Shown here one piece after another: positions 43,493-54,050 of a stretch of DNA of 64,000 bases. The position numbers and the translations under genes were made by a program. This DNA is from Sphingomicrobium marinum. GTDB taxonomy: Bacteria; Pseudomonadota; Alphaproteobacteria; Sphingomonadales; Sphingomonadaceae. The notes under the pieces were generated by a model. That model had not been told where the DNA came from. It saw nothing but the letters and a program-made list of their open reading frames with translations, and ran no database searches. The stretch lies in NCBI RefSeq assembly GCF_026157105.1, contig NZ_JANPVQ010000001.1, forward strand, positions 861,501 through 925,500, in the 5' to 3' direction. Within the stretch, counting starts at the first letter, position 1, and each line of letters starts with the position of its first letter.

Positions 43493-43588
43493 ATGGGTGA
43501 TTTTGCTTCAGGAGCGGTCTCGGCCGCCTTCATCAGCCTGATCGGGCTGGTGGCGATCATGCTCGGTGCGTTCTGCCGGCGGCGCTGA
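43493..43588 (+). CDS. Possible 31-residue membrane peptide
   Basis: ATG 43493 to TGA 43588. The predicted peptide is one hydrophobic helix (FISLIGLVAIMLGAF) with a basic end (CRRR), a common layout for bacterial small membrane proteins. No ribosome site is evident, so this is tentative. Confidence 0.25.
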   Translation: MGDFASGAVSAAFISLIGLVAIMLGAFCRRR

Positions 43589-43675
43589 TTGCGTCTGCCT
43601 GCAACCCCGTTGGCAAGACGGCTTCGCGCTGCGACAAGCACCGACAACAAACATCCGTTCGTTGTTGGAGAGTAC

Positions 43676-44656
43676 ATGCCCGATCAAATGCGCTGCATCG
43701 CCATCCGCCAAGCCGGAGGGCCCGAGCAGCTGGTCCTCGAAGAGCGCGCGCGCCCAGTCCCGCGCGAAGGTGAGGTGCTGATCAGGGTGGAGGCGGCGGG
43801 GGTAAACCGACCCGACATCCTCCAGCGGCTCGGTGCCTATCCGCCGCCGCCTGGCGCAAGCGACCTCCCGGGGCTCGAGGTCGCGGGCGAAGTGGTCGAG
43901 GGACCCCACAACTTGGTTGGCCGCAAGGTGTGCGCGCTGGTCACCGGCGGCGGCTATGCCGAATATTGCGCCGCTCCGATCGGTAGCTGCATCGCGGTCC
44001 CCGAAGGCCTGTCCATGGAAGAAGCGGCGGCGATGCCCGAAACGCTCTTCACCGTCTGGACCAACCTGTTCGAGCGCGGCTTTGCGGCCGATGGCGATAC
44101 GGTGCTCGTCCATGGCGGGACCAGCGGCATCGGCACGATGGCCATCAAGCTGGGCCGATTGTTCGGCCTGACCGTCATCGTTACCTGCGGCAGCGATGCG
44201 AAATGCAAGCGCGCCGAGGAGGAAGGGGCGGCGCTGGCGATCAATTACAACACCGAAGACTTCGTCGATGTCGTCAAGGATCATAGCGAGGGCAGGGGCG
44301 TGCAAGTCGTGCTCGACATGGTTGGCGGCGACTATGTGCCGCGCAACCTTGCCTGCCTTGCCGATGAAGGCCGCCACGTGTCGATCGCCTTCCAGCGCGG
44401 CGCCAAGGCAGAAATATCCATAATGGACGCAATGCTCCGCCGTCTCATCCTCACAGGCTCGACGCTGCGCGCTCGCTCGCCCGCGTTCAAGACGATGGTG
44501 GCCGACGAACTGAAGGCGCATGTCTGGCCGTTCGTCGAAGGCGGTCGCCTGCGACCGGTCATGGACGAAGTGTTCGCGCTTGAAGACGCAGCCAAGGCAC
44601 ATGCCCGCATGGAAGCGGGCGAACATGTCGGCAAGATCGTGTTGAAAGTCGGCTAA
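43676..44656 (+). CDS. NAD(P)H-quinone oxidoreductase, PIG3 family
   Basis: 326 residues from ATG 43676 (GGAGAG upstream). Zinc-less medium-chain reductase with NRPDILQRLGAYPPPPGA, MPETLFTVWTNLF and the nucleotide-binding VHGGTSGIGTMAIKLG. PIG3-type enzymes reduce quinones with NADPH. Its stop overlaps the convergent hypothetical gene by 4 bases. Confidence 0.94.
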   Translation: MPDQMRCIAIRQAGGPEQLVLEERARPVPREGEVLIRVEAAGVNRPDILQRLGAYPPPPGASDLPGLEVAGEVVEGPHNLVGRKVCALVTGGGYAEYCAAPIGSCIAVPEGLSMEEAAAMPETLFTVWTNLFERGFAADGDTVLVHGGTSGIGTMAIKLGRLFGLTVIVTCGSDAKCKRAEEEGAALAINYNTEDFVDVVKDHSEGRGVQVVLDMVGGDYVPRNLACLADEGRHVSIAFQRGAKAEISIMDAMLRRLILTGSTLRARSPAFKTMVADELKAHVWPFVEGGRLRPVMDEVFALEDAAKAHARMEAGEHVGKIVLKVG

Positions 44657-44892
44657 CGCAGCGAGCGTGCGGCACCAGTGCGCGTCGCAAACGGCGCGCC
44701 ATCCTTGCAGATGGCCCGACCCGCACGCCAACCATCGTCGCTCTGCCATACGAAGCCGAGCCATTCATGGCGCGGCCCGGTTACCTCGTAGGCGTCGCCT
44801 TCCAGTCCGCTTGGTCGCGCCGCGCCGCGCAGCAGCGCGAGGTGCGGGGAACGTGTCGCCTTGAGAGCATCGAAAAACCTGGAAACGATCAT
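44653..44892 (-). CDS. Small hypothetical protein
   Basis: 79 residues; soluble, with GDAYEVTGPRHEWLGFVW and a charged end. No domain recognised and no clear ribosome site, but the composition is protein-like and it abuts the upstream gene end precisely (4-base overlap). Could still be a chance frame. Confidence 0.5.
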   Translation of the reverse strand: MIVSRFFDALKATRSPHLALLRGAARPSGLEGDAYEVTGPRHEWLGFVWQSDDGWRAGRAICKDGAPFATRTGAARSLR

Positions 44893-45009
44893 CGTCCAGT
44901 CTGATAGGCACGCACCCTCTCCGCGTCGTGCGAAAGAACGTCCAATGCGGTTATTTCCCTGCCATCCCTTGCGCTTACCCGGCCAAAGGCGTATCTCTCA
45001 TGGCAACGT

Positions 45010-45037
45010 GGCCGCTCCGGAAAGGGGCGGCCCTTTC
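45010..45037 (+). terminator. Hairpin with short T-run before trcR
   Basis: GGCCGCTCC (45010-45018) pairs with GGGGCGGCC (45024-45032), one mismatch-like T-G pair, followed by CTTTCT. It ends 22 bases before the trcR ATG; it may be an attenuator or the end of an unannotated upstream transcript. Confidence 0.5.
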
Positions 45038-45058
45038 TATGTCTAACGGAGATCCATC

Positions 45059-45763
45059 ATGGCCACGCCCCTGATGCCCCACGCGACCGCCGCATGGCTG
45101 GTCGACAATACGTCGCTTTCCTTCACGCAGATTGCCGAGTTCTGCGGCCTGCACATCCTCGAGGTCCAGGCGATCGCCGATGATACCGCCTCGACCAAGC
45201 TGACCGGCCGCGATCCGGTCCGCTCGGGTGAACTCACGCACGAGGAAATCGAGCGCGGCCAGGCCGATGAAGACTATGTCCTCGTGATGCAGAAGGCACC
45301 CGACTCGGTGACCCGCACCAAGGGCCCGCGGTATACGCCCGTGTCCAAGCGCCAGGATAAGCCCGACGGCATTGCATGGCTGCTGAAAAACCATCCTGAA
45401 CTATCCGACGCGCAGATCGGCAAGCTGATCGGCACGACTCGCACCACCATCGGCGCGATCAAGGAGCGGACGCACTGGAACATGGCGAACATCCAGCCCA
45501 AGGATCCGGTGACGCTCGGCCTGACCAGCCAGCGCGAACTCGACGCTGCGGTCGCCAAGGCGGCCAAGAAGGCGGGCAAGGAAAATGTCGCCGTCGACAC
45601 CACGCTCGATTCCGATCGCGAAGCGCTGATCGACGAGCTGCGCAAGGAGCGCGAGGACGCCGCCAAGGCCGCCGACGAAGCGCTCGCCGCCGAAGCCGAG
45701 CCCGAGGACAATCGTCCCGAGATTGTGCCGGGCATCAAGGATCCGTTCGCCAAGAGCGAGTGA
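45059..45763 (+). CDS. trcR: DUF1013 protein, cell-cycle transcriptional regulator TrcR-like
   Basis: 234 residues. The N-terminal part (AAWLVDNTSLSFTQIAEFCGLHILEVQAIADD) and the middle LLKNHPELSDAQIGKLIGTTRTTIGAI each resemble helix-turn-helix units, matching the DUF1013/TrcR family found only in alphaproteobacteria. The C-terminus is acidic and alanine-rich. Likely associates with transcription during the cell cycle; the direct role is known mainly from Caulobacter and Brucella work. Confidence 0.9.
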   Translation: MATPLMPHATAAWLVDNTSLSFTQIAEFCGLHILEVQAIADDTASTKLTGRDPVRSGELTHEEIERGQADEDYVLVMQKAPDSVTRTKGPRYTPVSKRQDKPDGIAWLLKNHPELSDAQIGKLIGTTRTTIGAIKERTHWNMANIQPKDPVTLGLTSQRELDAAVAKAAKKAGKENVAVDTTLDSDREALIDELRKEREDAAKAADEALAAEAEPEDNRPEIVPGIKDPFAKSE

Positions 45764-45790
45764 AGCTTGCCCGGGGGAGCATGAGCCGCC

Positions 45791-46048
45791 ATGGTCGCAG
45801 CAATGTCTGATACGCCTGTCGAAGAAATGGAATTCGAGGCCGCGCTGGCGGAACTCGAAACGATCGTGCGCACCCTGGAAGCCGGCGACGAAACGCTCGA
45901 CAAGTCGATTGCGCTCTACCAGCGCGCCGAAGCGCTCAAGAAGCATTGCGAGGCGCGGCTGACCTCGGCGCGCGAACGGATCGAGAAGATCACGCTGGAC
46001 GGCAACGGGCAGCCTGCGGGCACCGAGCCGTTCGACGCCGGTAAGTGA
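45791..46048 (+). CDS. xseB: Exodeoxyribonuclease VII small subunit
   Basis: 85 residues. The XseB core [26 protein letters not shown] is near-perfect in length and pattern, a helical hairpin. With XseA it degrades single-stranded DNA. Start at 45791 is taken with GGGGGAG upstream; ATG 45803 is an alternative. Its stop overlaps the ispA GTG (GTGA), the usual xseB-ispA coupling. Confidence 0.93.
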   Translation: MVAAMSDTPVEEMEFEAALAELETIVRTLEAGDETLDKSIALYQRAEALKKHCEARLTSARERIEKITLDGNGQPAGTEPFDAGK

Positions 46049-46947
46049 GCCTGCCGCCTCTTCTTGGAACAGAGGCCGACCGTGTCGGCAACAGCGTCGA
46101 TGCGCTATTCAAGGGCATCCTCGAAGTGCCCGGCGATCGCCGCGACACACTCTATGAAGCGATGCGCCACGCCGCCATCGGTGGTGGCAAGCGCATGCGC
46201 CCCCTGCTCACGGTGGCAGCCGCGCGCTTATTCAATGTTCCCGACGCTAGGGCCATTCGCGCCGGCACCGCGATCGAGGCGATCCACGTCTATTCGCTGA
46301 TCCATGACGATCTTCCCTGCATGGACGATGACGATCTTCGCCGCGGCAAGCCGACTGTGCACAAGGCGTTCGATGAATGCACCGCTGTATTGGCAGGGGA
46401 CAGCCTGTACGCGCTGGCGTTCGAACTCGCGGCCAATCCCAAGACCCACGATAGCGACCATGTGCGCGCCGAACTTTGCCTGGCGCTGGCCAAGGCGTCG
46501 GGCCCAAATGGCATGGCAGGCGGGCAGATGATGGACCTCGTCGCGGGGGCCGAGAAAGACGCGCTCGATCTCGGCGCCATCACCCGGCTCCAGCAGCTTA
46601 AAACGGGGGCGATGATCGAAGTGTCGGTCGAAGCCGCGTGCATCCTCGGCCAGATCCGCCCCGACCAGCGCACGCCGTATCACGGCTACGCGCGTAATGT
46701 CGGGCTCGCCTTCCAGATCGCCGACGATTTGCTCGATCATTCGGGCGACGAGGACAAGGCGGGCAAGCGGCTCCAGAAGGACGCCGATGCGGGCAAGGCC
46801 ACCTTCGTTTCGCTGATGGGCGAGGACAAGGCGCGTGAACAGGCGCGCATGTTGGTCGATCAGGCCATTGAACATCTGGACAAGCATGGCGAAGAAGCCG
46901 ACCTTCTGCGCGCTATCGCCCGCTATGCCGTAGAAAGGGACCGCTAA
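46045..46947 (+). CDS. ispA: Farnesyl/geranyl diphosphate synthase family protein
   Basis: 300 residues. First aspartate-rich motif [14 protein letters not shown] with long insertion typical of bacterial FPP synthases, second motif [10 protein letters not shown], and GGKRMRPLL for IPP binding. It joins IPP with DMAPP to C15 chains for undecaprenol, quinones and carotenoids. Sits between xseB and coaD on one transcript. Confidence 0.95.
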   Translation: MSLPPLLGTEADRVGNSVDALFKGILEVPGDRRDTLYEAMRHAAIGGGKRMRPLLTVAAARLFNVPDARAIRAGTAIEAIHVYSLIHDDLPCMDDDDLRRGKPTVHKAFDECTAVLAGDSLYALAFELAANPKTHDSDHVRAELCLALAKASGPNGMAGGQMMDLVAGAEKDALDLGAITRLQQLKTGAMIEVSVEAACILGQIRPDQRTPYHGYARNVGLAFQIADDLLDHSGDEDKAGKRLQKDADAGKATFVSLMGEDKAREQARMLVDQAIEHLDKHGEEADLLRAIARYAVERDR

Positions 46948-46948
46948 T

Positions 46949-47437
46949 ATGCGCATCGGCGTCTACCCCGGCACATTTGACCCCATCACGCTTGGGCATC
47001 TCGATATCATTCGGCGCGGCAGCGCGCTGGCGGACAAGCTCGTCATCGGGGTCACGACCAATTCGGCCAAATCGCCGATGTTCGACGTCGAGAAACGGTT
47101 GGAGATGGTACGCCGCGAAACGGCGGACATCGACAATGTCGAGGTGGTCAGTTTCAACTCGCTGCTGATGGATTTCGCCGTCGCGCACAACGCCAGCTTC
47201 GTGCTGCGCGGGCTGCGCGCCGTTGCCGATTTCGAATATGAGTATCAGATGGCGGGCATGAACCAGCAGTTGAACGACGACGTCGAAACCGTCTTCCTGA
47301 TGGCCGACGTGTCGTTGCAGCCCATTGCCTCGCGGCTGGTCAAGGAAATCGCCCGCTATGGCGGCCCCATCGATAAGTTCGTACCCGCTGAAGTGGCCCG
47401 CGACGTCGCGGCGGCGCTTGCTGGCGAGCAAAGCTAG
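46949..47437 (+). CDS. coaD: Phosphopantetheine adenylyltransferase
   Basis: 162 residues. Nucleotidyl-transferase motif TFDPITLGH near the N-terminus, LRGLRAVADFEYE and the late SRLVKEIARYGG. It makes dephospho-CoA from 4'-phosphopantetheine and ATP, the fourth step of CoA synthesis. One base separates it from ispA. Confidence 0.97.
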   Translation: MRIGVYPGTFDPITLGHLDIIRRGSALADKLVIGVTTNSAKSPMFDVEKRLEMVRRETADIDNVEVVSFNSLLMDFAVAHNASFVLRGLRAVADFEYEYQMAGMNQQLNDDVETVFLMADVSLQPIASRLVKEIARYGGPIDKFVPAEVARDVAAALAGEQS

Positions 47438-47516
47438 GTTCAGCAAACCCCGCCTAGGTGACTTGGCGAATCTGAAACGCCGCGCTAGGCGAGATGCGAT
47501 TTTTGGAAGGGATTTT

Positions 47517-48200
47517 ATGCGTACGTCACTGGCTCTCTTGGCACTCACCCTCGGCTTGGGCGCGGCACCTGCCGCTGCGCAGGATCAGGCACAGCCCCTG
47601 ATGACGCACATCGTTCCCGAAGAGGTCGCCAATAACCCCGCGAACAAGCTGACGCTCAACCTTTCCAACGGCGGCACGGTGGTCATCCAGCTGCGCCCCG
47701 ATGCGGCGCCGCAGCACGTCTATCGCGTGCAGCAGCTGGCCAGCGCCGGCTTCTACGACGGCCTGATCTTCCACCGCGTGGTTCCGGGTTTCATGGCGCA
47801 GACAGGCGATCCGCAAGGGACGGGCATGGGCGGTTCGGAGCTTCCCGACCTTCCGGCCGAATTCAATCGCCTGCCGCATCTTCGCGGTGCTTTCGCGATG
47901 GCGCGCGAAGGCGCACCGCAGGGCGCGACGCCCGAACAGCAGCAGGCTGCGCAAAATAGCGCCAATAGCCAATTCTACATCATGTTCTCGCCGCGCTTCG
48001 CACTCGACCGCGAATATACCGTGCTCGGCCGCGTCGTCTCGGGCATGCAGGCGGTCGACAATATCGCGCCGGGCGAACCGCCGGCGCAGCCGACCCGCAT
48101 CGTCAGTGCAACGATCGGCGGTCCGCTTCCGGCGCCGCCGACGCCAGCGCCGGTGTCGCAGGAAGACGTGGACGAGGTACGCGCCCCGACACCCGAATGA
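47517..48200 (+). CDS. Exported cyclophilin-type peptidyl-prolyl isomerase
   Basis: 227 residues from ATG 47517 (GGAAGGGA upstream). Signal peptide ending AAA near 20; cyclophilin domain with [20 protein letters not shown] and SQFYIMF; a proline-rich C-terminus ([11 protein letters not shown]). Helps fold periplasmic proteins. Its stop overlaps queA (ATGA). Confidence 0.94.
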   Translation: MRTSLALLALTLGLGAAPAAAQDQAQPLMTHIVPEEVANNPANKLTLNLSNGGTVVIQLRPDAAPQHVYRVQQLASAGFYDGLIFHRVVPGFMAQTGDPQGTGMGGSELPDLPAEFNRLPHLRGAFAMAREGAPQGATPEQQQAAQNSANSQFYIMFSPRFALDREYTVLGRVVSGMQAVDNIAPGEPPAQPTRIVSATIGGPLPAPPTPAPVSQEDVDEVRAPTPE

Positions 48201-49234
48201 GGGTTTCCGATTTTAATTTCGAGTTACCGCAGGAACGGATCGCACTAAGGCCGTGCCGTCCGCGTGATGCCGCGCGCATGCTGCTGGTCGACGGCAGCGA
48301 CATTTCCGATCGCAAGGTCATGGACCTGCCCGACTTGCTCGGGCCCGATGACGTCTTGGTCTTCAACGACACTAAGGTCATCCCGGCCCAACTGACCGGC
48401 AAGCGCGGTGATGCCACGATCGGCGCGACGCTGCACAAGCGCGAAGGCCTGCGCGGCTGGTGGGCCTTCGTGAAGAACGCCAAGCGCGTTCGCGACGGCG
48501 ACATTATCGACTTCGGCAATGATGTCACGGCCATCGCCGAGCGGCGCGATGAAAGCGGCGCCATCCTGCTGGAATTTCAGGGCGACGAGCCGGTCGAACT
48601 CTTGCTCGAGCGCGCCGGCACCATGCCACTGCCGCCCTACATCGCTACCAAGCGTGGCATCGATGATGCCGACCGCGACGATTACCAGACCATGTTCGCG
48701 CGCGAAGAAGGCGCCGTCGCGGCACCAACGGCATCGCTCCATTTCACCGACCGCCTCGTCGCCGCGCTGGATGCGGCGGGGGTGAAGCGCGAGACGCTGA
48801 CGCTGCATGTCGGGGCCGGCACTTTCCTGCCGGTGAAGGTCGACGATACCGACGATCACAAGATGCACGCCGAGTGGGGGCAGATCGATGCCGATACCGC
48901 GGCGCGGCTCAATGCCGCGCGTGCTAAAGGTGGGCGCCTGATCGCGGTCGGCACCACGCCGCTCCGCCTGCTGGAAAGCGCAGCGGACAAGGATGGCATG
49001 ATCCAGCCCTTTGCCGGTGACACCGATATCTTCATCACACCCGGCTATCGCTTCCGCGCCGTGGACGGCCTGATGACCAACTTCCACTTGCCGAGGTCAA
49101 CGCTGTTCATGCTGGTCTCAGCGCTAATGGGGTTGGAGACGATGCAGCGCGCTTATGCGCACGCCATCGCGCACGAATATCGCTTCTACAGCTACGGCGA
49201 TTCCTCGCTATTACTGCCTACTCGATCGGTCTGA
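48197..49234 (+). CDS. queA: S-adenosylmethionine:tRNA ribosyltransferase-isomerase
   Basis: 345 residues. Motifs [33 protein letters not shown] and [14 protein letters not shown] are diagnostic. It transfers the ribose of SAM to preQ1 in tRNA, making epoxyqueuosine. Together with tgt 1.5 kb downstream it represents the queuosine branch; the two are separated by two unrelated genes. Confidence 0.97.
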   Translation: MRVSDFNFELPQERIALRPCRPRDAARMLLVDGSDISDRKVMDLPDLLGPDDVLVFNDTKVIPAQLTGKRGDATIGATLHKREGLRGWWAFVKNAKRVRDGDIIDFGNDVTAIAERRDESGAILLEFQGDEPVELLLERAGTMPLPPYIATKRGIDDADRDDYQTMFAREEGAVAAPTASLHFTDRLVAALDAAGVKRETLTLHVGAGTFLPVKVDDTDDHKMHAEWGQIDADTAARLNAARAKGGRLIAVGTTPLRLLESAADKDGMIQPFAGDTDIFITPGYRFRAVDGLMTNFHLPRSTLFMLVSALMGLETMQRAYAHAIAHEYRFYSYGDSSLLLPTRSV

Positions 49235-49733
49235 ATTCGGCGCCGTAGCCCCAGTCGGAGGGCTGCTCATCGACAGATTCGATGGCACCATTTTCACCAA
49301 AGCTCAGCAAGGTCGAGAAGCCGAACCCTTTCGAATAATCCATCACGGTCATCAGCTCGGGCTCGGCCTTCATGACGGCAGCGCGGTCCTTGCCGGGCTC
49401 CCGCAGCCGTTCGAGCGGCGGCCTGCGGTCCATCAGCAGCTTGAGTGCCTTGCTGCGTTCGGCCTCGTCCTCGACTTCGCTTGCGCAGGCTGCAATCGAC
49501 AATCCCTTGATGCTACGCGGGGACAGGACGTCGTGTCCGATGGCGATCCCGATCCGGGCATCGCGCTGGATATTTTCATATTTGCTGCCCGACTTGGAGA
49601 TGACGAAATAAAGCGTCATCCCATCGTTGGCGTAAGCAACCATCGTGCATTGCGGCCAGCCATTGTCCATCATGGTGGCAACCGACATGACGCGATTGTC
49701 ACGCAGCAAATAGGTAGCAAGTTCGATACTCAT
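49218..49733 (-). CDS. Pyridoxamine 5'-phosphate oxidase-like flavin/heme-fold protein
   Basis: 171 residues from ATG 49733, fixed by GAGAGGAG upstream. Split-barrel fold with [19 protein letters not shown] at 15-35 and [16 protein letters not shown]. Resembles general-stress PNPOx-like proteins that bind FMN, F420 or heme. Overlaps the 3' end of queA by 17 bases. Confidence 0.85.
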   Translation of the reverse strand: MSIELATYLLRDNRVMSVATMMDNGWPQCTMVAYANDGMTLYFVISKSGSKYENIQRDARIGIAIGHDVLSPRSIKGLSIAACASEVEDEAERSKALKLLMDRRPPLERLREPGKDRAAVMKAEPELMTVMDYSKGFGFSTLLSFGENGAIESVDEQPSDWGYGAEFRPIE

Positions 49734-49812
49734 GCTAGGTCTCCTCTCTGGGGCGAGCCTTGAATACCATGATTGCCGCCCTCGCGCTTTGATCGAGATC
49801 ATGCCCCGTTGC

Positions 49813-49832
49813 ATCGGCAATGCGATGCCGAT
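49813..49832 (+). repeat. Perfect inverted repeat upstream of the DUF481 gene
   Basis: ATCGGCA-N6-TGCCGAT, 26 bases before the ATG, in the divergent region with the PNPOx-like gene. Possible operator or 5' leader hairpin. Confidence 0.45.
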
Positions 49833-49858
49833 AGGTCGGCGCGCGAAGGGATATTGCC

Positions 49859-50776
49859 ATGATGTTTCGATGTGTGGCGCTCGCCGCGACGCTTTCCTGC
49901 ATGCCTGCGGCGGCGCAAGCCGAACTTCCGGTTGCGGTGGAAGAGTTGATCGATGCCGCGGTCGCCACCGGCGATGCCAAGAAGGTCGATACCGTAATTG
50001 CGTTGGCGCGTTCCACCTATCCCGACGATCGCCCGACTATCGACGCACTAGCCGCACGTGCCAAGGAGCAAATGGCCGGAAAGGCCGCCGCGGTCGCAGC
50101 CGAGAAAGAAGCCGAAATCCGCACCGCCGGCATCCTTGAAAACTGGTCGGGGCGCGGCGAACTGGGGGCCTTCCAGTCATCGGGCAACAGCGACGATCTG
50201 GGCGTTACCGCAGGTCTCAAGGTCAAGCGCGAGGGCATCGATTGGCGCCACAAGCTGGGAGCGCTCGTCGACTATCGGGAGAGCGACGGCGTGGCGACGC
50301 GCGAGCAATTCCTGTTCGCCTATGAGCCCAACTACAAGATCACCGAACGGTTGTACGCCTACGGCCTTGGCCAATATGAGCGCGATCGCTTCCAGGGCAT
50401 CTCGACCCGCCTCGTCGCTTCGGGTGGCCTTGGCTATGACGTGATCGACACGGATCGCGTCTTCCTGTCGCTAAAGGGCGGCCCGGCATTCCGCTACACC
50501 GATTTCACCGACGGCACGAGCACCGAGCGGCTAGCGGGTCTCGCTGCGCTCGACTTCGACTGGACCATCAGTGAGCGGCTAGCCCTCACCGAAGACGCCG
50601 AGGCACTGGTCGAGGACGGCTCGACCAGCCTGCGCGCCGCCACCGGCCTTGAAGCCGATCTCGGCGGCAACTTGATCGCCCGCGTGTCCTATGTCGTCGA
50701 ACACGAAACCGACCCGCCTGCGGGTGCCGAGAAAACCGACACGCTGACGCGCGTGACCGTGGTGTATGATTTCTAG
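49859..50776 (+). CDS. DUF481 outer-membrane protein (YdiY-like)
   Basis: 305 residues. Signal peptide (ending AQA near 21), a helical charged linker (about 45-90), then a beta-rich DUF481 barrel (about 100-305, GRGELGAFQSSGNSDDLGV, ending with a Phe). Function unknown; the E. coli relative is salt-induced. tgt starts 3 bases after its stop. Confidence 0.9.
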   Translation: MMFRCVALAATLSCMPAAAQAELPVAVEELIDAAVATGDAKKVDTVIALARSTYPDDRPTIDALAARAKEQMAGKAAAVAAEKEAEIRTAGILENWSGRGELGAFQSSGNSDDLGVTAGLKVKREGIDWRHKLGALVDYRESDGVATREQFLFAYEPNYKITERLYAYGLGQYERDRFQGISTRLVASGGLGYDVIDTDRVFLSLKGGPAFRYTDFTDGTSTERLAGLAALDFDWTISERLALTEDAEALVEDGSTSLRAATGLEADLGGNLIARVSYVVEHETDPPAGAEKTDTLTRVTVVYDF

Positions 50777-51904
<1,128 letters not shown>

Positions 51905-51915
51905 CGCGCCGATTT

Positions 51916-53331
51916 CTACTTCCCGACGCCGCGCGACAGGAAAGCGGGGACCGGACCGCACCAGTCATCATCGGCCACATCGGGATGCAGACGCGCGGGA
52001 ATGCCGGGCGTTGCCTTCACCGGATCGGGAAGGTCTTCCTCATTGCCATTCCCGCTAGCGACATGCTCGATCGGCGCGTCATTCTTCTTGCGCGCGCGCC
52101 GCGCTGGCTTCTTGTCGGCCTTGGGCTCAGACTTTTTCTTAGGCTCGGCTTTCTTTTTGGGCGCGGGCTTCTTCTTGGCCGGCTTGTCGTCGGCTTCGTC
52201 CGCTTTTTCAGCCTTTGGCGCATCGCCCTTGCCGAGCTTCTGCTTGGTGAGTTTTTCGATCGCGTCGATGGCATCACCGTCGGCGCGGGTAGCCAGCGTG
52301 TAGGCGACCCCGGTCGCGCCAGCACGGCCCGTGCGGCCGATGCGATGGACATAATCGTCCGGATGCCACGGCACATCGTAATTGATGACCGTGGACACGC
52401 CCTTGATGTCGAGCCCGCGGGCGGCGACGTCGCTGGCGACCAGGATATTGATCTCGCCCGCCTTGAAGCGATCGAGCTCGGCGATCCGGTCCTTCTGGTC
52501 CATATCGCCCTGGATCTGGCCGACCTTGAAGCGGCTGCGCTTCAGGCTGGTGGCGAGTTCGCGCACGGTGACCTTCTTGTTGCAAAAGACGATCGCCGTG
52601 GTGACATCGTCCTGCTTCAGAATGTCCTTCAGCGCATCGCGCTTGCCGCGCGGGGACACGCTGACGAGGCGCTGCTCGATATTCTTGTTGGCCGTGGCCG
52701 GGCGCGCGACTTCGACGGTGCGCGGGTCGTTCTGGAACTGCTCGGACAGCTTGCGGATCGGCGGCGGCATGGTCGCCGAAAACAGCATGGTTTGCCGGTT
52801 CTTGGGCAGTTTCTGGCAGATGCTTTCGATGTCGGGGATGAAACCCATGTCGAGCATGCGGTCGGCTTCGTCGATGACGAGCAGGTCGCAGCCGGTCAGC
52901 AGGATCTTGCCGCGCTCGAACAGGTCGAGCAGGCGGCCCGGCGTCGCAATAAGGACGTCGACGCCCTTTTCGAGCGCCTTGACCTGGTCGCCCATTTGGA
53001 CGCCGCCGATCAACAGCACCATCGAGAGTTTTTCGTGATATTTCCCGTATTTCTCGAAATTCTCGGATACTTGCTGCGCCAGCTCTCGCGTCGGAGCGAG
53101 GATCAGCGAGCGCGGCATTCGTGCACGGCTGCGGCCCTGCGCGAGGATATCGATCATCGGCAGCACGAAGCTGGCCGTCTTGCCGGTACCGGTTTGTGCG
53201 ATGCCGATCAGGTCCTTGCCCATCAGGATGGGCGGGATAGCGCCCTTCTGGATCGGGGTCGGTTCGGAATAGCCCGCGTCATCGACGGCGCGAAGCAATT
53301 CATCAGATAGGCCGAGGACGGCAAAACTCAT
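51916..53331 (-). CDS. DEAD-box ATP-dependent RNA helicase (RhlE-like)
   Basis: 471 residues. Helicase motifs GIAQTGTGKTA, APTREL, DEAD, FSATMP and HRIGRTGRAG in about 370 residues, then a lysine-rich C-terminus (AKKKPAPKKKAEPKKKSEP) and an ending that mentions DWCGPVPAFL. Remodels RNA, likely in cold adaptation or ribosome assembly. The 5' leader holds a hairpin with a T-run (separate entry). Converges with tgt, 11 bases apart. Confidence 0.95.
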   Translation of the reverse strand: MSFAVLGLSDELLRAVDDAGYSEPTPIQKGAIPPILMGKDLIGIAQTGTGKTASFVLPMIDILAQGRSRARMPRSLILAPTRELAQQVSENFEKYGKYHEKLSMVLLIGGVQMGDQVKALEKGVDVLIATPGRLLDLFERGKILLTGCDLLVIDEADRMLDMGFIPDIESICQKLPKNRQTMLFSATMPPPIRKLSEQFQNDPRTVEVARPATANKNIEQRLVSVSPRGKRDALKDILKQDDVTTAIVFCNKKVTVRELATSLKRSRFKVGQIQGDMDQKDRIAELDRFKAGEINILVASDVAARGLDIKGVSTVINYDVPWHPDDYVHRIGRTGRAGATGVAYTLATRADGDAIDAIEKLTKQKLGKGDAPKAEKADEADDKPAKKKPAPKKKAEPKKKSEPKADKKPARRARKKNDAPIEHVASGNGNEEDLPDPVKATPGIPARLHPDVADDDWCGPVPAFLSRGVGK

Positions 53332-53343
53332 TCAAAATTCCGG

Positions 53344-53369
53344 AAAAAATGGGTGGGAGCATCGCTCCC
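53344..53369 (-). terminator. Terminator-like hairpin in the helicase 5' leader
   Basis: Minus strand: GGGAGC-GAT-GCTCCC, then ACCCA and TTTTTT, 12 bases before the helicase ATG. Since it precedes the gene, it could be an attenuator, or end the transcript of the secreted-protein gene upstream. Confidence 0.5.
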
Positions 53370-53430
53370 GAACAACGTGCGGGGGCCTGCCTGCGAAGGG
53401 CGCGAAAGTCAAGTTTTGCGCTGGCCGGAA

Positions 53431-53877
53431 CTATTGTGCGGCGCGCGCTTCGAGAAGGTGGAATTTCTCGATCTTGCAACTGCCCCCCATGCGTGTCCGG
53501 ATCACGTCGCGGTTGGCGCAGAGCCGGTCGTCGGTGGGTTGGAGATAAAAACCGCCGTAGAAATCGAGGCTGGGGCAATCGCTCGACATTTCGACGCGCA
53601 TGCGGCGGCGATCCGCCAGCAGGAAGTCGACCGATCGCTGGCCAGAGATCGCGGCGCCCGCGATCTGGCGGGACGACAGGCAGCGCGGTCCATCGCGTAG
53701 ATTGTAATAGACCGGTGTGCTGCCGGCTGTGGAGCGTGGGCGCACCGGAACACGCACGACCAGCTGCCCGCGTACGATGACGCGGCGCACTTTGGGCGCG
53801 GGGGGTTCTGGCGGCGTTTCCGCCTGTTGCACACCGAGTGTCGACAGCAACAGGGCCGAAAGCCCGGTCATGAACAT
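53431..53877 (-). CDS. Small secreted protein, unknown function
   Basis: 148 residues with a signal peptide (MFMTGLSALLLSTLGVQQA) and four cysteines (RCLSS, DCPS, LCANRD, SCKI) that may form disulfides. No family recognised. Same strand as, and 99 bases before, the helicase gene. Confidence 0.7.
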   Translation of the reverse strand: MFMTGLSALLLSTLGVQQAETPPEPPAPKVRRVIVRGQLVVRVPVRPRSTAGSTPVYYNLRDGPRCLSSRQIAGAAISGQRSVDFLLADRRRMRVEMSSDCPSLDFYGGFYLQPTDDRLCANRDVIRTRMGGSCKIEKFHLLEARAAQ

Positions 53878-54050
53878 GGACTGTGCTCCATAATTGGCCG
53901 CGCTTTTGGCACGAACGTCTTGAACCGTAAATGAATTTCCCTTGCATGGCGGCGCTGCAATTCGTAGAGGCAGCGCTGATTAAATCATGTCGGGCCGGGG
54001 TTTTGAAAGAGCACCCCCATTTCCGGCTTCATCCTTGGGAGATTATTCTT

